Shown: one piece after another, positions 1 through 9,207 of the stretch
How the letters are laid out: every line of letters starts with the position of its first letter
How positions within the stretch are numbered: position 1 is the first letter of the stretch
Source of the DNA: CAYREE01 sp964423225
GTDB taxonomy: Archaea; Altiarchaeota; Altiarchaeia; IMC4; SCGC-AAA252-I15
DNA: 38,392 nt
Reading direction: 5' to 3'
Assembly: GCA_964423225.1 (NCBI GenBank)
Contig: CAYREE010000004.1
Span: 1-38,392, forward strand
The notes under the pieces: generated by a model
Told to the model about the DNA's origin: nothing
Databases searched by the model: none
The model's input: the letters and a program-made list of their open reading frames with translations, nothing else
Translations under genes and position numbers: made by a program

Positions 1-852
1 ACAATCAGTCAAGAAGAATCAAAAGACGAGGGCCACGAAAACATAATCTTGAAGATTAGATCGTCAGAAAAACAGTTAATAGGAGAGCCAACCTCCCTAA
101 AAGTAGAGGTAATAAACCATGGAAGACAAGAGGTCACAAAAGTCCGATTCATTGGAACTCAAAAAGACGGTTTAGAAATAGGAGAGAAACCTGACTCGAT
201 TGAAAGACTCGATCCCGGAGAAAGAAAGGAATTCGAATATCAGATAAAACCATTAAAGAAGGGGAAGACCTCGTTAAAACCATTAGAAATGTTTTACAAG
301 GACGTCCATGGGAACGGATTCTTCAAAAGTAGCAATGAGATCGAATTAAACGTCATTGATGAAGAAGAGGAAAAAGACGATAAGCTCATGATACAAATCG
401 AAAGCGGAAAAACATATCTATTAGAAGATCCAAACCGAGAGAGATCGATTAAAGTACTCAATGAAATGATGGAAGAAGGATACTCCGGATTATATTTCAC
501 AAGGACTAATCCAGACCAAATCAAAGAAGAATACAAGCTGATAGGCGTAAAATATGCATGGATCACTGATGTGAAAGGAGAATCGAAATTCAATACCACA
601 ACAAGCCCTCAAGAGATATCCATCCTTATATCAGATTTCCTGAGCACTAATGAAAAAACAATAATTCTAATAGAAGGCCTTGAATATCTGATAAATATAA
701 CAGAATTCAATGTGATACTCAAATTCGTACAGTTCATCCGCGATAAAATAAGCACAAGAAACTCGATCCTACTGATATTGATAGATTCAGAGTCACTTGA
801 TCCCAAACAACAATCCAGACTAGAACACGAGTGTATTTTATACGGAAAATAA
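1..852 (+). CDS. DUF835 protein with Ig-like domain (5' partial)
   Basis: The frame is open from the first base, so the start lies upstream; the TTG at 49 is only the first possible internal start and is not favoured. Residues about 17-112 resemble an immunoglobulin-like or CARDB-type beta domain (the stretch containing VEVINHGRQEV and LDPGERKEFEY). After an acidic linker (EEEEKDD), residues about 136-280 look like a DUF835 domain, seen in GKTYLLEDPN, a central WITD, IILIEGLEYLI and a final E-H. DUF835 is an archaeal domain of unknown biochemical role, often attached to sensory or membrane modules. The gene ends 17 bases before a moxR gene. MoxR genes usually sit beside DUF58 or VWA proteins, so the missing N-terminus may carry membrane helices or such a domain. 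That is inference. Confidence 0.7.
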   Translation, partial: TISQEESKDEGHENIILKIRSSEKQLIGEPTSLKVEVINHGRQEVTKVRFIGTQKDGLEIGEKPDSIERLDPGERKEFEYQIKPLKKGKTSLKPLEMFYKDVHGNGFFKSSNEIELNVIDEEEEKDDKLMIQIESGKTYLLEDPNRERSIKVLNEMMEEGYSGLYFTRTNPDQIKEEYKLIGVKYAWITDVKGESKFNTTTSPQEISILISDFLSTNEKTIILIEGLEYLINITEFNVILKFVQFIRDKISTRNSILLILIDSESLDPKQQSRLEHECILYGK

Positions 853-869
853 ATAAGTAAACCAATACC

Positions 870-1814
870 ATGGTCGAAAGAGACAAGGATGTTTACCAAC
901 AATTCAGGCAGCTTCACGACGAAGTACATAAGACAGTAATCGGAAACGATGATGTGATACAGGGAATAATAATCGCTATATTCTGCGGAGGACATATCCT
1001 CCTTGAAAGCGTGCCAGGTATGGGAAAAACAGTCCTAACAAAAACCATATCCAAGACAATGGACATGGAATTCAGGAGGGTTCAATGCACACCAGACCTA
1101 ACATCCAGCGAGATAATGGGAAAAATACGATACGACGAGTCAACAAAGGAAAACAAACTAGATAGAGGCCCAATATTCACAAACCTACTCTTAGTCGACG
1201 AGATAAACCGTGCACAACCATTAACACAATCCGCATTACTAGAGGCTATGGCTGAAGGAGAAGTAACACTTGGAGGGACTACTCACACATTAAACCAGCC
1301 ATTCACAGTACTTGCAACCCAAAACCCAGTTGAACAGGCAGGAACCTTCCCACTACCAGAAGCACAAAAAGACAGATTCCTCTTCAAAGTAGTCATGCAA
1401 TACCTAAGCCTAGAGGAAGAAGTCGCAATAATTAAAACAAAAGATAAGAAAGATCTGATAAATAAAATATTCAATCCTCCTGAAATCCTGATAATACGGG
1501 ATGAAATAGAAAATAATGTGACAATATCAGACACAATACTAGAATATGCAATAAAAATCGTTGAAGGATCAAGAGCAAGAAGAGAAGTAGATATTGGCGC
1601 AAGTCCCAGAGCATCAGTCGCATTCTCACAGACCTCAAAGACAAAAGCATTCCTAGAGGGACGTGACTTCGTCACTGTAGACGATATCAAAACACTAGCA
1701 TTCCCGATATTACGACATAGAATCATATTAAACCCAGACTCAAAGGAATTCGGCATAACACCAGACGACATAATAGCAAAAGTATTGGAACACGTTGAAC
1801 CCCCAGTAGATTAA
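870..1814 (+). CDS. moxR: MoxR-family AAA+ ATPase
   Basis: A 314-residue protein with the full MoxR signature: Walker A SVPGMGKT at about residues 47-54, Walker B LLLVDEINRA at 106-115, sensor 1 ATQNP, the PLPEAQKDRF segment with the arginine finger, and a C-terminal lid with GASPRASVA (sensor 2). MoxR ATPases are chaperone-like remodellers that help assemble or activate protein complexes, usually with DUF58 and von Willebrand A partners. The start ATG follows the DUF835 stop by 17 bases, so the two are probably co-transcribed. No VWA or DUF58 gene is visible downstream. The next genes are secreted and pilus-type proteins, so this ATPase may act on the surface complex encoded here. The family call is secure; the substrate is unknown. 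Confidence 0.95.
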   Translation: MVERDKDVYQQFRQLHDEVHKTVIGNDDVIQGIIIAIFCGGHILLESVPGMGKTVLTKTISKTMDMEFRRVQCTPDLTSSEIMGKIRYDESTKENKLDRGPIFTNLLLVDEINRAQPLTQSALLEAMAEGEVTLGGTTHTLNQPFTVLATQNPVEQAGTFPLPEAQKDRFLFKVVMQYLSLEEEVAIIKTKDKKDLINKIFNPPEILIIRDEIENNVTISDTILEYAIKIVEGSRARREVDIGASPRASVAFSQTSKTKAFLEGRDFVTVDDIKTLAFPILRHRIILNPDSKEFGITPDDIIAKVLEHVEPPVD

Positions 1815-1837
1815 AAATAAAAAAAAATAATTGTAAA

Positions 1838-4273
1838 ATGCTCATTAGAAAGAACATACTAACATATCTTGTACTATTGATCCTTGTAGCCTGTGCGTCC
1901 GCCAAAGAACCTTTTGAAGTAAATCCTGATGAAACCTATGGAAAATACGAACTCCATAAAGGCTATACGATAATCCGAGGAGAAAGATATGGAGTCAGGC
2001 CAACAGGACAAGACAATATGGAATTCAAATGGATGTATACTCCAGCTTCAAATATTGGAGCAGTCCAAGTCGGTGACTTGAATAATGATGAACATCCAGA
2101 AGTTCTTGTTGGACTAGATACAGGCCATATAATAGTCCTTGACTACACAGGACATTATTTGAAACAGTTTTATATTGGAAATTCATCTGAAATAGGCAAG
2201 ATTTATTCTATTGCAGTATCAGATATTGACAATGATGGCAATGCTAATATCATTGTGGGATTAGGTGGGGCCAGGAAAGTATTTACTTATAGCAAGACAG
2301 GCTATGAAACAAGTTATGAAGGTGCAGGATCTATCGAAATGAGTGAAAATGTATTGTATAAGGTAATCAGAAATTTTGGTGGAATCTTCGCCCTGGATAA
2401 CAAAGGAAGACAACTATGGAATTACACTCAACCAGACAGTATAAACATTGTGAAGACAAGAAAAATACCTGGATCCGATGAAGACATAATTTACGCAGGC
2501 ATGGGAGAAAGGACTATATTCACGTATAACAGATTTGGAGATTATACAGTGAGAAAAAGAGAGTGTTATGATATCGATGTAGTTAATGAAACAACTTACC
2601 ATGACGAAGAACATTGCACTTGTGAGAACTGTGAATGGTATCCCGATCCATCAGATCCCGAGGGAGGTGAATGCTTAGACACATATAGTTATGAAAGATG
2701 TTCTTGGACAGAAGTGACATTACAGGGATGGAATCTTGTAGACGAGCCAATATTCAATGGAACACTACTTGTTTTTGACAATAAAGGAGAATTAAAAGCA
2801 TCTAAGGAAGTACTAGGATATGATGAAAACGGAAATCTATTACGGGATTATGACTATAATGTCAGAGACATAGAATTCGGGGATATAACAGACGCGAAAG
2901 ATGAGGACATAATTATAGCATCCGACATTGGAACATTATATGCGATAAACCAGGACAATATTAGCGGGATAACCACAGTCCCCGTCTTCTGGCAGATAAA
3001 TATAAGCGGAGCGGCTAAGGCAATAGCAACCGGCGACCTGGATGAAGACCGGTCAACAGACATAATCGCGGGCAATAACAACGGAGAAGTATTTCGATTT
3101 AACAAGGATGGGGCGGTAATCTGGATGCAGAAGGTCAAGGATGTAATAACAGACATAAAGATAGAAGACCTCGAAGACGACGGGATAACAGATATAATCG
3201 TATCCTCCAGGGATAAGAAGATGTATGTCATGGATCCGGGAGGAGTAATAGTATGGAAACAATCAGTGGAAGAAGACTTATACGAAACCATAATCACAGA
3301 TTTTGAACGGAATACTCTAAAGGATTTAATATCAGTTTCAACAAAAAACATCACCTGCTATGAACTATCAGAATTCTTCGTGATGAGAAAACGTGGCACA
3401 ACATTATATGAAAAAGCATATAACCAAGTCCAGATAGGAGACTATACAACAGCCATGATCTATGTGCAAAAAGCAAAAGATATTTTCGAAAAGATTAAAG
3501 ACCAAGACAATATTGGAAGAACAATTATCCTTATTGAAAAGATTAATGAAGAGTTTATCCTGTATAAAAAACATGAAGCAGAACAATACTATCAAGAAGC
3601 ATTAAGCTATTATTCAATAAATGATTTGGAAGAAGCAATGAAGAACGCTGAAAGAGCTAAAAAACTATACACAGATATAGAAGATGAAAAAGGTATTGAA
3701 TCCATGGATAATTTCATCGAACAGATAAGAAAAGAAAAAGTAATAAGGAAAAAAATGGAGGCAGACGGATTATATACGAAAGCATTAAGCTTTAAAACCC
3801 TTAGAAATTATTCACAAGCAATCGAATATGCAAAGAAGGCAAGAGACATATACGAAAAAATAAAATACTTCAATGGAACAATAAAAAGCGACGAACTAGT
3901 GATCGATATCGGAGACATGCACTACAGGAATGCGGATAGATATTTCAGGGCAAAAGATTATAAACACGCACTATATATGTCAAATGAGGCTCTAACATAT
4001 TATAATATAGTAGAGGACAATACATCAATTTATAAGGTAACATTGTTAATCGAACGGATAAACAACGAATCAAATCGGCCAAGAACAAGGGAGTATAACC
4101 TTGATTATACAATGATGCTGGGGATTGCCATAGTAATCCTAATAATAGCTCTTGTTATCCTACGTAAAAGATCATCTGGAAAATCCAAGGTCATATCTGA
4201 AACACCTGGAGATATGGATCCATTAAGAGAATTGGAAAAACTCGAGGCCATACCAGATGAAAAAAAGTACTGA
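1838..4273 (+). CDS. Secreted beta-propeller (FG-GAP) and TPR protein with C-terminal membrane anchor
   Basis: An 811-residue exported protein. The N-terminus has a hydrophobic signal with LVAC, which fits a lipobox, although an ordinary signal-peptidase site after CASA is equally possible. Calcium-loop repeats of the FG-GAP/VCBS kind occur near residues 79 (DLNNDEHPE), 129 (DIDNDGNAN), 400 (DLDEDRSTD) and 444 (DLEDDGITD), each followed by a hydrophobic beta strand, so an integrin-like propeller is likely. A Cys-rich insert at about 241-288 contains HCTCENC and four more cysteines. Residues about 524-735 form four TPR-like helical hairpins (YEKAYNQVQIGDY, YYQEALSYYSINDL and similar). A transmembrane helix at about 757-777 is followed by a short basic tail. 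The domain order suggests an extracellular binding head on a helical stalk. It lies between moxR and pilus genes. The ligand and function are unknown. Confidence 0.75.
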   Translation: MLIRKNILTYLVLLILVACASAKEPFEVNPDETYGKYELHKGYTIIRGERYGVRPTGQDNMEFKWMYTPASNIGAVQVGDLNNDEHPEVLVGLDTGHIIVLDYTGHYLKQFYIGNSSEIGKIYSIAVSDIDNDGNANIIVGLGGARKVFTYSKTGYETSYEGAGSIEMSENVLYKVIRNFGGIFALDNKGRQLWNYTQPDSINIVKTRKIPGSDEDIIYAGMGERTIFTYNRFGDYTVRKRECYDIDVVNETTYHDEEHCTCENCEWYPDPSDPEGGECLDTYSYERCSWTEVTLQGWNLVDEPIFNGTLLVFDNKGELKASKEVLGYDENGNLLRDYDYNVRDIEFGDITDAKDEDIIIASDIGTLYAINQDNISGITTVPVFWQINISGAAKAIATGDLDEDRSTDIIAGNNNGEVFRFNKDGAVIWMQKVKDVITDIKIEDLEDDGITDIIVSSRDKKMYVMDPGGVIVWKQSVEEDLYETIITDFERNTLKDLISVSTKNITCYELSEFFVMRKRGTTLYEKAYNQVQIGDYTTAMIYVQKAKDIFEKIKDQDNIGRTIILIEKINEEFILYKKHEAEQYYQEALSYYSINDLEEAMKNAERAKKLYTDIEDEKGIESMDNFIEQIRKEKVIRKKMEADGLYTKALSFKTLRNYSQAIEYAKKARDIYEKIKYFNGTIKSDELVIDIGDMHYRNADRYFRAKDYKHALYMSNEALTYYNIVEDNTSIYKVTLLIERINNESNRPRTREYNLDYTMMLGIAIVILIIALVILRKRSSGKSKVISETPGDMDPLRELEKLEAIPDEKKY

Positions 4274-4850
4274 AAGCCTAGCCATAGGAATAATTGCTTT
4301 GACTATACTAAGCCTCTTTTTCACGGGAATACAAACTCAAGAAGGGCTGATAATAATGATGCTAGCCCTAGTTGCCATTATCATAACCTTAAATCGAACA
4401 TTATTAGGCAAAACCTCACGATTTCTAGAAAGTTGGGAGGGAAGTGACAAGAGTAGATTAGAATATGATGTAGATAAAAGGATTAGAAATTCGTTATTGC
4501 AGAAAGAGATCGGAAAAAAAGAAAAAAAAATTATAATATATCATATACTTTCCATTCTGGAAGAATTCAAGACTGTTGATGTCACCATAATATACTCAGA
4601 TCTTAATATCGAAATTTTCACATTAAACAAGATAATAGAGTTATTACAAGCGAAAAAAGTGATTGATTCAACATATCCTCCGATGACTAGCCTGCCGATA
4701 ATAACTGAAAAAGACAATAAGAAAAGCAGGAAGCTTAGAAAACAGATAATAGAAACAACAATAGATATTCCCATAGGCTACAAGCTAAAAAAGAAAAAAT
4801 TCATCTTAGAAATGGATGAATACTTAGGAAGTGGAAAACAAGATAAATAA
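4257..4850 (+). CDS. Hypothetical membrane protein, two N-terminal helices and a charged cytoplasmic domain
   Basis: A 197-residue protein whose ATG lies inside the end of the preceding propeller/TPR gene (17-base overlap), so translation is probably coupled. Two hydrophobic helices fill about residues 8-45 and are separated by a short turn. The rest is strongly basic and helical. The segment around KKIIIYHILSILEEFKTVDV then LNKIIELLQAKKVI looks like a winged-helix arrangement, but no family was recognised. It could anchor or regulate the neighbouring surface complex. It is followed by a convergent gene only 4 bases away. Confidence 0.6.
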   Translation: MKKSTESLAIGIIALTILSLFFTGIQTQEGLIIMMLALVAIIITLNRTLLGKTSRFLESWEGSDKSRLEYDVDKRIRNSLLQKEIGKKEKKIIIYHILSILEEFKTVDVTIIYSDLNIEIFTLNKIIELLQAKKVIDSTYPPMTSLPIITEKDNKKSRKLRKQIIETTIDIPIGYKLKKKKFILEMDEYLGSGKQDK

Positions 4851-4854
4851 TAGA

Positions 4855-5310
4855 CTAGAGATATAACCAATCAAATGTCCCTTTAAGAACAGTGGAAAAA
4901 ATAGTGATCAATACACCTGCAATAAAAACCCCACTCATAACAGAGAATACAGCACGCTTATCCTTAATACCAAAAATATGAGCGGCAAGCGAACCAGTAT
5001 ATGCGCCAGTACCAGGAAGCGGAACACCAACAAATATCGCCAATCCAATCATACCATATTTCTCCACATAAGGCTTAGCCTTCTTATGAGTCCGTTTAAT
5101 CACCTTATCCATCAATGGAAAACGCTCGACAAGATGGAAAAACCATTCTAAAAACAAGAATAATGGATAGACAATCACCATATTCGCGGATGTAGCCAGT
5201 AAAAACACAATGATAGGATCCAAACCCATGAGTATGCCATAGGGTATCGCTCCCCTCAGTTCAATCCAAGGCAACACGGCAAGAAAGATAACCGTCACAT
5301 ACTCTATCAT
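4855..5310 (-). CDS. Putative small multidrug export family membrane protein
   Basis: A 151-residue integral membrane protein with about four helices. It contains WIELRGAIPYGI near the N-terminus and GVPLPGTGAYTGSLAA in the middle, both hallmarks of the COG2426/Sm_multidrug_ex family (PF06695), whose members are predicted small transporters with little experimental support. I chose the ATG at 5310 because GGAGTGA sits 6 bases upstream of it on this strand; the longer frame to 5355 adds 15 residues without such a site and would overlap the start of the divergent gene. It is the only reverse gene inside the first 11 kb and is probably an unrelated insertion into the surface operon. Confidence 0.8.
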   Translation of the reverse strand: MIEYVTVIFLAVLPWIELRGAIPYGILMGLDPIIVFLLATSANMVIVYPLFLFLEWFFHLVERFPLMDKVIKRTHKKAKPYVEKYGMIGLAIFVGVPLPGTGAYTGSLAAHIFGIKDKRAVFSVMSGVFIAGVLITIFSTVLKGTFDWLYL

Positions 5311-5347
5311 CAAATCACTCCTTATTTTTAGGCGTAGTAGAAAATAA

Positions 5348-6043
5348 ATGAACAAGATGATTTTCTCGTTTAAAAAACGAATCCTTAATCTGATACCGTT
5401 AATGATAGCGGTAATGACATGCTATCCAATAATACTTGTTTCTGCAGGAAGCGGCCCAGATCTATCCCTAGACATGGGAGAGGATGGGATAATAGACTGG
5501 TCAAGCAACCATGACTCCACATGGCCAAAACGCACGAATAATCTGGCGGTTATTGCAGATGACATAATATACAAAGACTGCTCTTGCAGTGGATGTATAA
5601 AGAGTACACTCGCTAACCACTGTACAATACCAGTCAAATTTAACTCAAAATACAATGGGAATCTCACGATAAACGATCTAAGGGTCTTATCATATCATGC
5701 ATTTGTACTAGCAAACGTGTCATATGCAGATAGCCACAGATATTCCAAGGGTGCCTGCTGGGATATTCAAGATCCAGAAAAGACAGAAATATATAAAATC
5801 CCTGAAAATTCAAATTGCATAGTAACAAGCCAGTCGTTCACATCAGCAATGCACATCTACCCTGACACAAATGACGCGATCGATGATGCAGTATGGAGAT
5901 TATTAAATCAAACCCTAGACCAGGATGAAGACTGGATAGTAGATATGGCAATAAATGAGAATATGAGTATCCAGACCCATAGTATCCTGGGAGTCCAGAG
6001 TCTTTGGGGCCCGTCAGAGATGAGGCTGATCGTATGGATTTGA
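5348..6043 (+). CDS. Secreted Cys-containing hypothetical protein of the pilus locus
   Basis: A 231-residue protein with a basic N-terminus and hydrophobic core (about residues 12-33) typical of an exported protein; the mature part would start near SAGSGPDL. The mature domain is predicted to be mainly beta. It contains a CSCSGC motif at about residues 78-83, further cysteines, and several N-x-S/T sequons. The C-terminus ends in alternating hydrophobic residues (MRLIVWI), like a final beta strand. The gene overlaps the next one by 10 bases, indicating coupled translation with the pseudopilin-like protein and then the secretion ATPase. No known family was recognised. A role as a secreted component or adhesin of the filament system is inference from context. 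Confidence 0.6.
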   Translation: MNKMIFSFKKRILNLIPLMIAVMTCYPIILVSAGSGPDLSLDMGEDGIIDWSSNHDSTWPKRTNNLAVIADDIIYKDCSCSGCIKSTLANHCTIPVKFNSKYNGNLTINDLRVLSYHAFVLANVSYADSHRYSKGACWDIQDPEKTEIYKIPENSNCIVTSQSFTSAMHIYPDTNDAIDDAVWRLLNQTLDQDEDWIVDMAINENMSIQTHSILGVQSLWGPSEMRLIVWI

Positions 6044-7353
6044 ATAACCGAGGATATATCTACACCCTATTGACGGTTAGCACAGTCCTAATAATCCTGT
6101 CACTAATCCAATTCTATTTTCATTTCGAGGAAAATCCTGTAGAAAACGCAATAAATAGGATGACTATAGATGAACTGCATTTTTTCGTTGAATCAATAAA
6201 AAAAGATGCTGATAGGGGTGTGACAATTGCAGGACAAAGAGCAGCAACATATCTTGTAAACCATGTAATTGAGAAGAACAAGAGCTTTGCAACATATGAA
6301 ATGAACAACTGCACAGAATTCAACTATTATATGGAAGGATCGCAGGCCGCATTAGCCGAGCTAATGTATTGTGGGACATTATATGGGCTTAAGAGTGGAC
6401 CGGCAAGATATATGAGAAATAATACGTTAATGGACTGGGTGGAACGCATACAGAATAAGTCTATTCAGATGACGTATCGGTCTACCATAAAATTTAAGGA
6501 TCTTACGATAGCATTATATGATCCATGGCATCTTATCGTGTTGACAAAATGGGACCTTATTGTCATGGAAAAAACCAATATCACAAAATATGTTGGAAGG
6601 AACATACCAGTACTATCAATAATACCTATTACATCACTTGAAGATCCAGCATACCATCTACATGGTGGTAATCCTTCAACAATAAGACAGATCAAGAAAT
6701 GCCCTGTTTTTGACGAAGCTGATGCAATACTTATCGACAATATTATCGAGTCAGGATGCTATATCGGCAAGAATAAAACCCATCAGGCCCCATCCTTCCT
6801 GGATAGACTAGAAGGAAGGAAGACTATAAGCTCCAAGTATCTAGATCAAAGCATGGAGATAACAGACATGTTAGGAATTGGTCTTTGGGGGATTGGATTA
6901 GAAAGCCTTTTAAACCTGGATTATCTAAGCAAGATGAATACGACAGTCCGATACAACAATACACAAGTCGACTATCTTTATTACCAAGACATCTACTCAA
7001 ACTGCAGGGTAAAGGATATGAACAACCAATTATTCAGGATCGATATTCAACACGCATTTGAATACGGGCTGGCTGGATTAGAATGTGACCTGATACTCTC
7101 AAATAAAAGTGGAATGGATGACTTCAGTCCAGCTTCAATGACAGTGCCAATCGATTCAACCCTACAATGGTTCAATCCAGATGAATATTCTCACAAGCTA
7201 ATAATAAATCCTGATGTCTGGAGTGGGGAAAAAGACTTGCCGGCTACAAGCACATTAGCATGGGACTTCAATGAAGCTGCATTATATAGAGTAGTATGCA
7301 TCACAGATGAACATGGATTAGTTGAGAACAAGATATCCGTAATTGATAATTAA
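6034..7353 (+). CDS. Pseudopilin-like membrane protein of archaeal pilus assembly
   Basis: A 439-residue protein starting MDLNNRGYIYTLL, with a single N-terminal helix at about residues 8-27 and a large extracytoplasmic region. The short charged leader ending in Arg-Gly directly before the helix resembles type IV pilin-like proteins, although the usual Glu at position 5 of the mature form is not evident. The ATG at 6034 is preferred over an upstream TTG at 6004. The following DELHFFVESIKKD and AGQRAATYLV resemble proteins I have seen beside archaeal Tad-like ATPases; there is no named family. The C-terminal part ends in a beta domain (WDFNEAALYRVVCITDEHG). It is immediately upstream of the secretion ATPase, so a minor pilin or assembly factor is plausible. 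Confidence 0.6.
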   Translation: MDLNNRGYIYTLLTVSTVLIILSLIQFYFHFEENPVENAINRMTIDELHFFVESIKKDADRGVTIAGQRAATYLVNHVIEKNKSFATYEMNNCTEFNYYMEGSQAALAELMYCGTLYGLKSGPARYMRNNTLMDWVERIQNKSIQMTYRSTIKFKDLTIALYDPWHLIVLTKWDLIVMEKTNITKYVGRNIPVLSIIPITSLEDPAYHLHGGNPSTIRQIKKCPVFDEADAILIDNIIESGCYIGKNKTHQAPSFLDRLEGRKTISSKYLDQSMEITDMLGIGLWGIGLESLLNLDYLSKMNTTVRYNNTQVDYLYYQDIYSNCRVKDMNNQLFRIDIQHAFEYGLAGLECDLILSNKSGMDDFSPASMTVPIDSTLQWFNPDEYSHKLIINPDVWSGEKDLPATSTLAWDFNEAALYRVVCITDEHGLVENKISVIDN

Positions 7354-7387
7354 TATAAAAGGCTAATAGATAACAGCTAATAAAAAG

Positions 7388-9205
7388 ATGGACGACGATA
7401 ATCAATCACTTGAGAGTAAGAAGACTGCGATATTAAACTACATAAATTCTGCTGGAAAAGTACCGATATCTAAGGTTGGGGAAAACCTAGGCATAGACTT
7501 GACGATAATAAGCCAGATTGCAGAAGAACTGAGAAATGAAAAAAAGATAAAGATAGATGCCCATTATCTCAAGGAACCAGAACTAGAATCAGTGGCATTC
7601 GATGATACTAAAAAAACCCTTGAAACAACTGAAAAAGTTGAGATGCCAACACACACACCTAAAGTCCCAAGAACAAGGGAGAAACCCGCTGAGATAGAGG
7701 AGCGCGAAAAAGCAGATGTAGAAACGTATAATCTAGTCTCAGATGACGTTACATTTACGGTAAATATCACTGATACAGGAGATTTCGTACCACATTATAT
7801 GGTATCAATGCCCCACATCGACTTTGTGACACGAGCATTATTAGACGAGACGAAAAGAGCCCTGATAGGAGAGATACAGATAGAAACCCGAGACGTCTTC
7901 GACCACATGAAATTCCAAAAACTAAGGCAAAAATTCTTTAATAAAGCAAAGGAAAAACTCAAAAGCGTCTTAAAAAAATCATCACCAGCATATATCTCAA
8001 CCCTAAGCAAAATATTAGTAAACGAGATGATTGGTCTTGGAGACCTAGAATACCTGCTATTAGACGACTTTCTAGAAGAGATCGTTGTAAACAGCAGCAA
8101 AGATGTTGTATGGATATATCATAAGAAACACGGATGGTTGAAAAGCAACATCATACTACCCACAGAAGACCTTATCATGAATTATAGCTCAAGGGTCGCA
8201 AGAGAAGTAGGAAGAGAGATAACCCATTTAAAACCATTATTAGACGCTCACCTAGTTAGTGGAGACAGGGTAAACGCGACACTACACCCAATATCTACGG
8301 GAGGCAATACAATAACCATTCGAAGGTTCTCACGAATCCCATGGACAATCGTCCACCTTATAGAGCCAAAAGTAAAGACCCTAACAGCTGAAATCGCGGC
8401 TTTTCTCTGGCTAGCAGTTGAATACGAGATGAGTATGCTTATAGCCGGTGGAACAGCATCAGGAAAAACAACAATCCTCAATGCATTAATGCCATTCATG
8501 CCAGCAAACCAAAGGATAATATCAATAGAAGACACTAGAGAGATAAACCTGCCAAACTTCCTACAATGGGTGCCAATGGCAACAAGACCACCCAACCCAG
8601 AGGGCGAGGGAGGTGTTGAAATGCTTGACTTATTGAAAAACTCTCTAAGAATGCGGCCTGACAGAGTGATAGTCGGAGAAGTCAGGGCCGCCAAAGAGAC
8701 TGAAGTCCTATTTGAGGCTATGCATACAGGTCATAGTGTTTATAGCACATTTCACGCGGAGAGAGCGCAAGAGGTTGTCGACAGGATAACAAGCCCTCCA
8801 ATGAATATTCCGACTTCAGTGATGAAATCATTACACTTAATAGTACTTCAATATAGGAACAGGAGGACGCGGGTTAGACGAACGCTTGAAATCGCAGAGG
8901 TTGTAAAGGATGACAGTGATCGTCCTTCACTAAACATATTATACAAATGGAATCCAAAGACAGACAATGCAGAAAGAGCAAATCCCAGCAGGAGGATTTA
9001 TCAAGAGCTTGAAATGTTCACTGGAATGGATAGGCAGATGATTGAAGATGATCTGGCAGGTAAGCAGAAAGTCCTCAAATGGATGATTGATCAAGGATTA
9101 CGAGACGTTAATGACGTTGGCAGGATAATAACGGAATATTACTTGGATAAAGAAGCGGTATTGGATGTCGTAGAAAGTAATAAGAGTTTGAGCTTTGAGA
9201 GCTGA
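7388..9205 (+). CDS. Type II/IV secretion system ATPase with N-terminal winged helix (TadA/ArlI-like)
   Basis: A 605-residue hexameric motor ATPase that powers filament assembly at the inner face of the membrane. The ATPase core has Walker A GGTASGKTT (about residues 353-361), an acidic stretch ISIEDTREI, and Walker B RVIVGEVRAAKETEVL (from about 425) followed by the His box HTGHSVYSTFHAER. The N-terminal domain with DEIVVN-type sequence (LEEIVVNSSKD) is as in archaeal GspE homologues. Residues about 11-55 add a winged-helix-like module (AILNYINSAGKVPISKVG...), which is not part of the classic core. The next two genes are its TadC-like partners and follow within 3 bases. The archaellum switch and motor genes are absent, so a pilus rather than an archaellum is likely. 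Confidence 0.92.
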   Translation: MDDDNQSLESKKTAILNYINSAGKVPISKVGENLGIDLTIISQIAEELRNEKKIKIDAHYLKEPELESVAFDDTKKTLETTEKVEMPTHTPKVPRTREKPAEIEEREKADVETYNLVSDDVTFTVNITDTGDFVPHYMVSMPHIDFVTRALLDETKRALIGEIQIETRDVFDHMKFQKLRQKFFNKAKEKLKSVLKKSSPAYISTLSKILVNEMIGLGDLEYLLLDDFLEEIVVNSSKDVVWIYHKKHGWLKSNIILPTEDLIMNYSSRVAREVGREITHLKPLLDAHLVSGDRVNATLHPISTGGNTITIRRFSRIPWTIVHLIEPKVKTLTAEIAAFLWLAVEYEMSMLIAGGTASGKTTILNALMPFMPANQRIISIEDTREINLPNFLQWVPMATRPPNPEGEGGVEMLDLLKNSLRMRPDRVIVGEVRAAKETEVLFEAMHTGHSVYSTFHAERAQEVVDRITSPPMNIPTSVMKSLHLIVLQYRNRRTRVRRTLEIAEVVKDDSDRPSLNILYKWNPKTDNAERANPSRRIYQELEMFTGMDRQMIEDDLAGKQKVLKWMIDQGLRDVNDVGRIITEYYLDKEAVLDVVESNKSLSFES

Positions 9206-9207
9206 GA

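Noticed and set aside
8..60. TTG at 49 as true start of the DUF835 gene
   Set aside because: The same frame is open to base 1 with a plausible protein sequence, so the gene continues upstream of the window.
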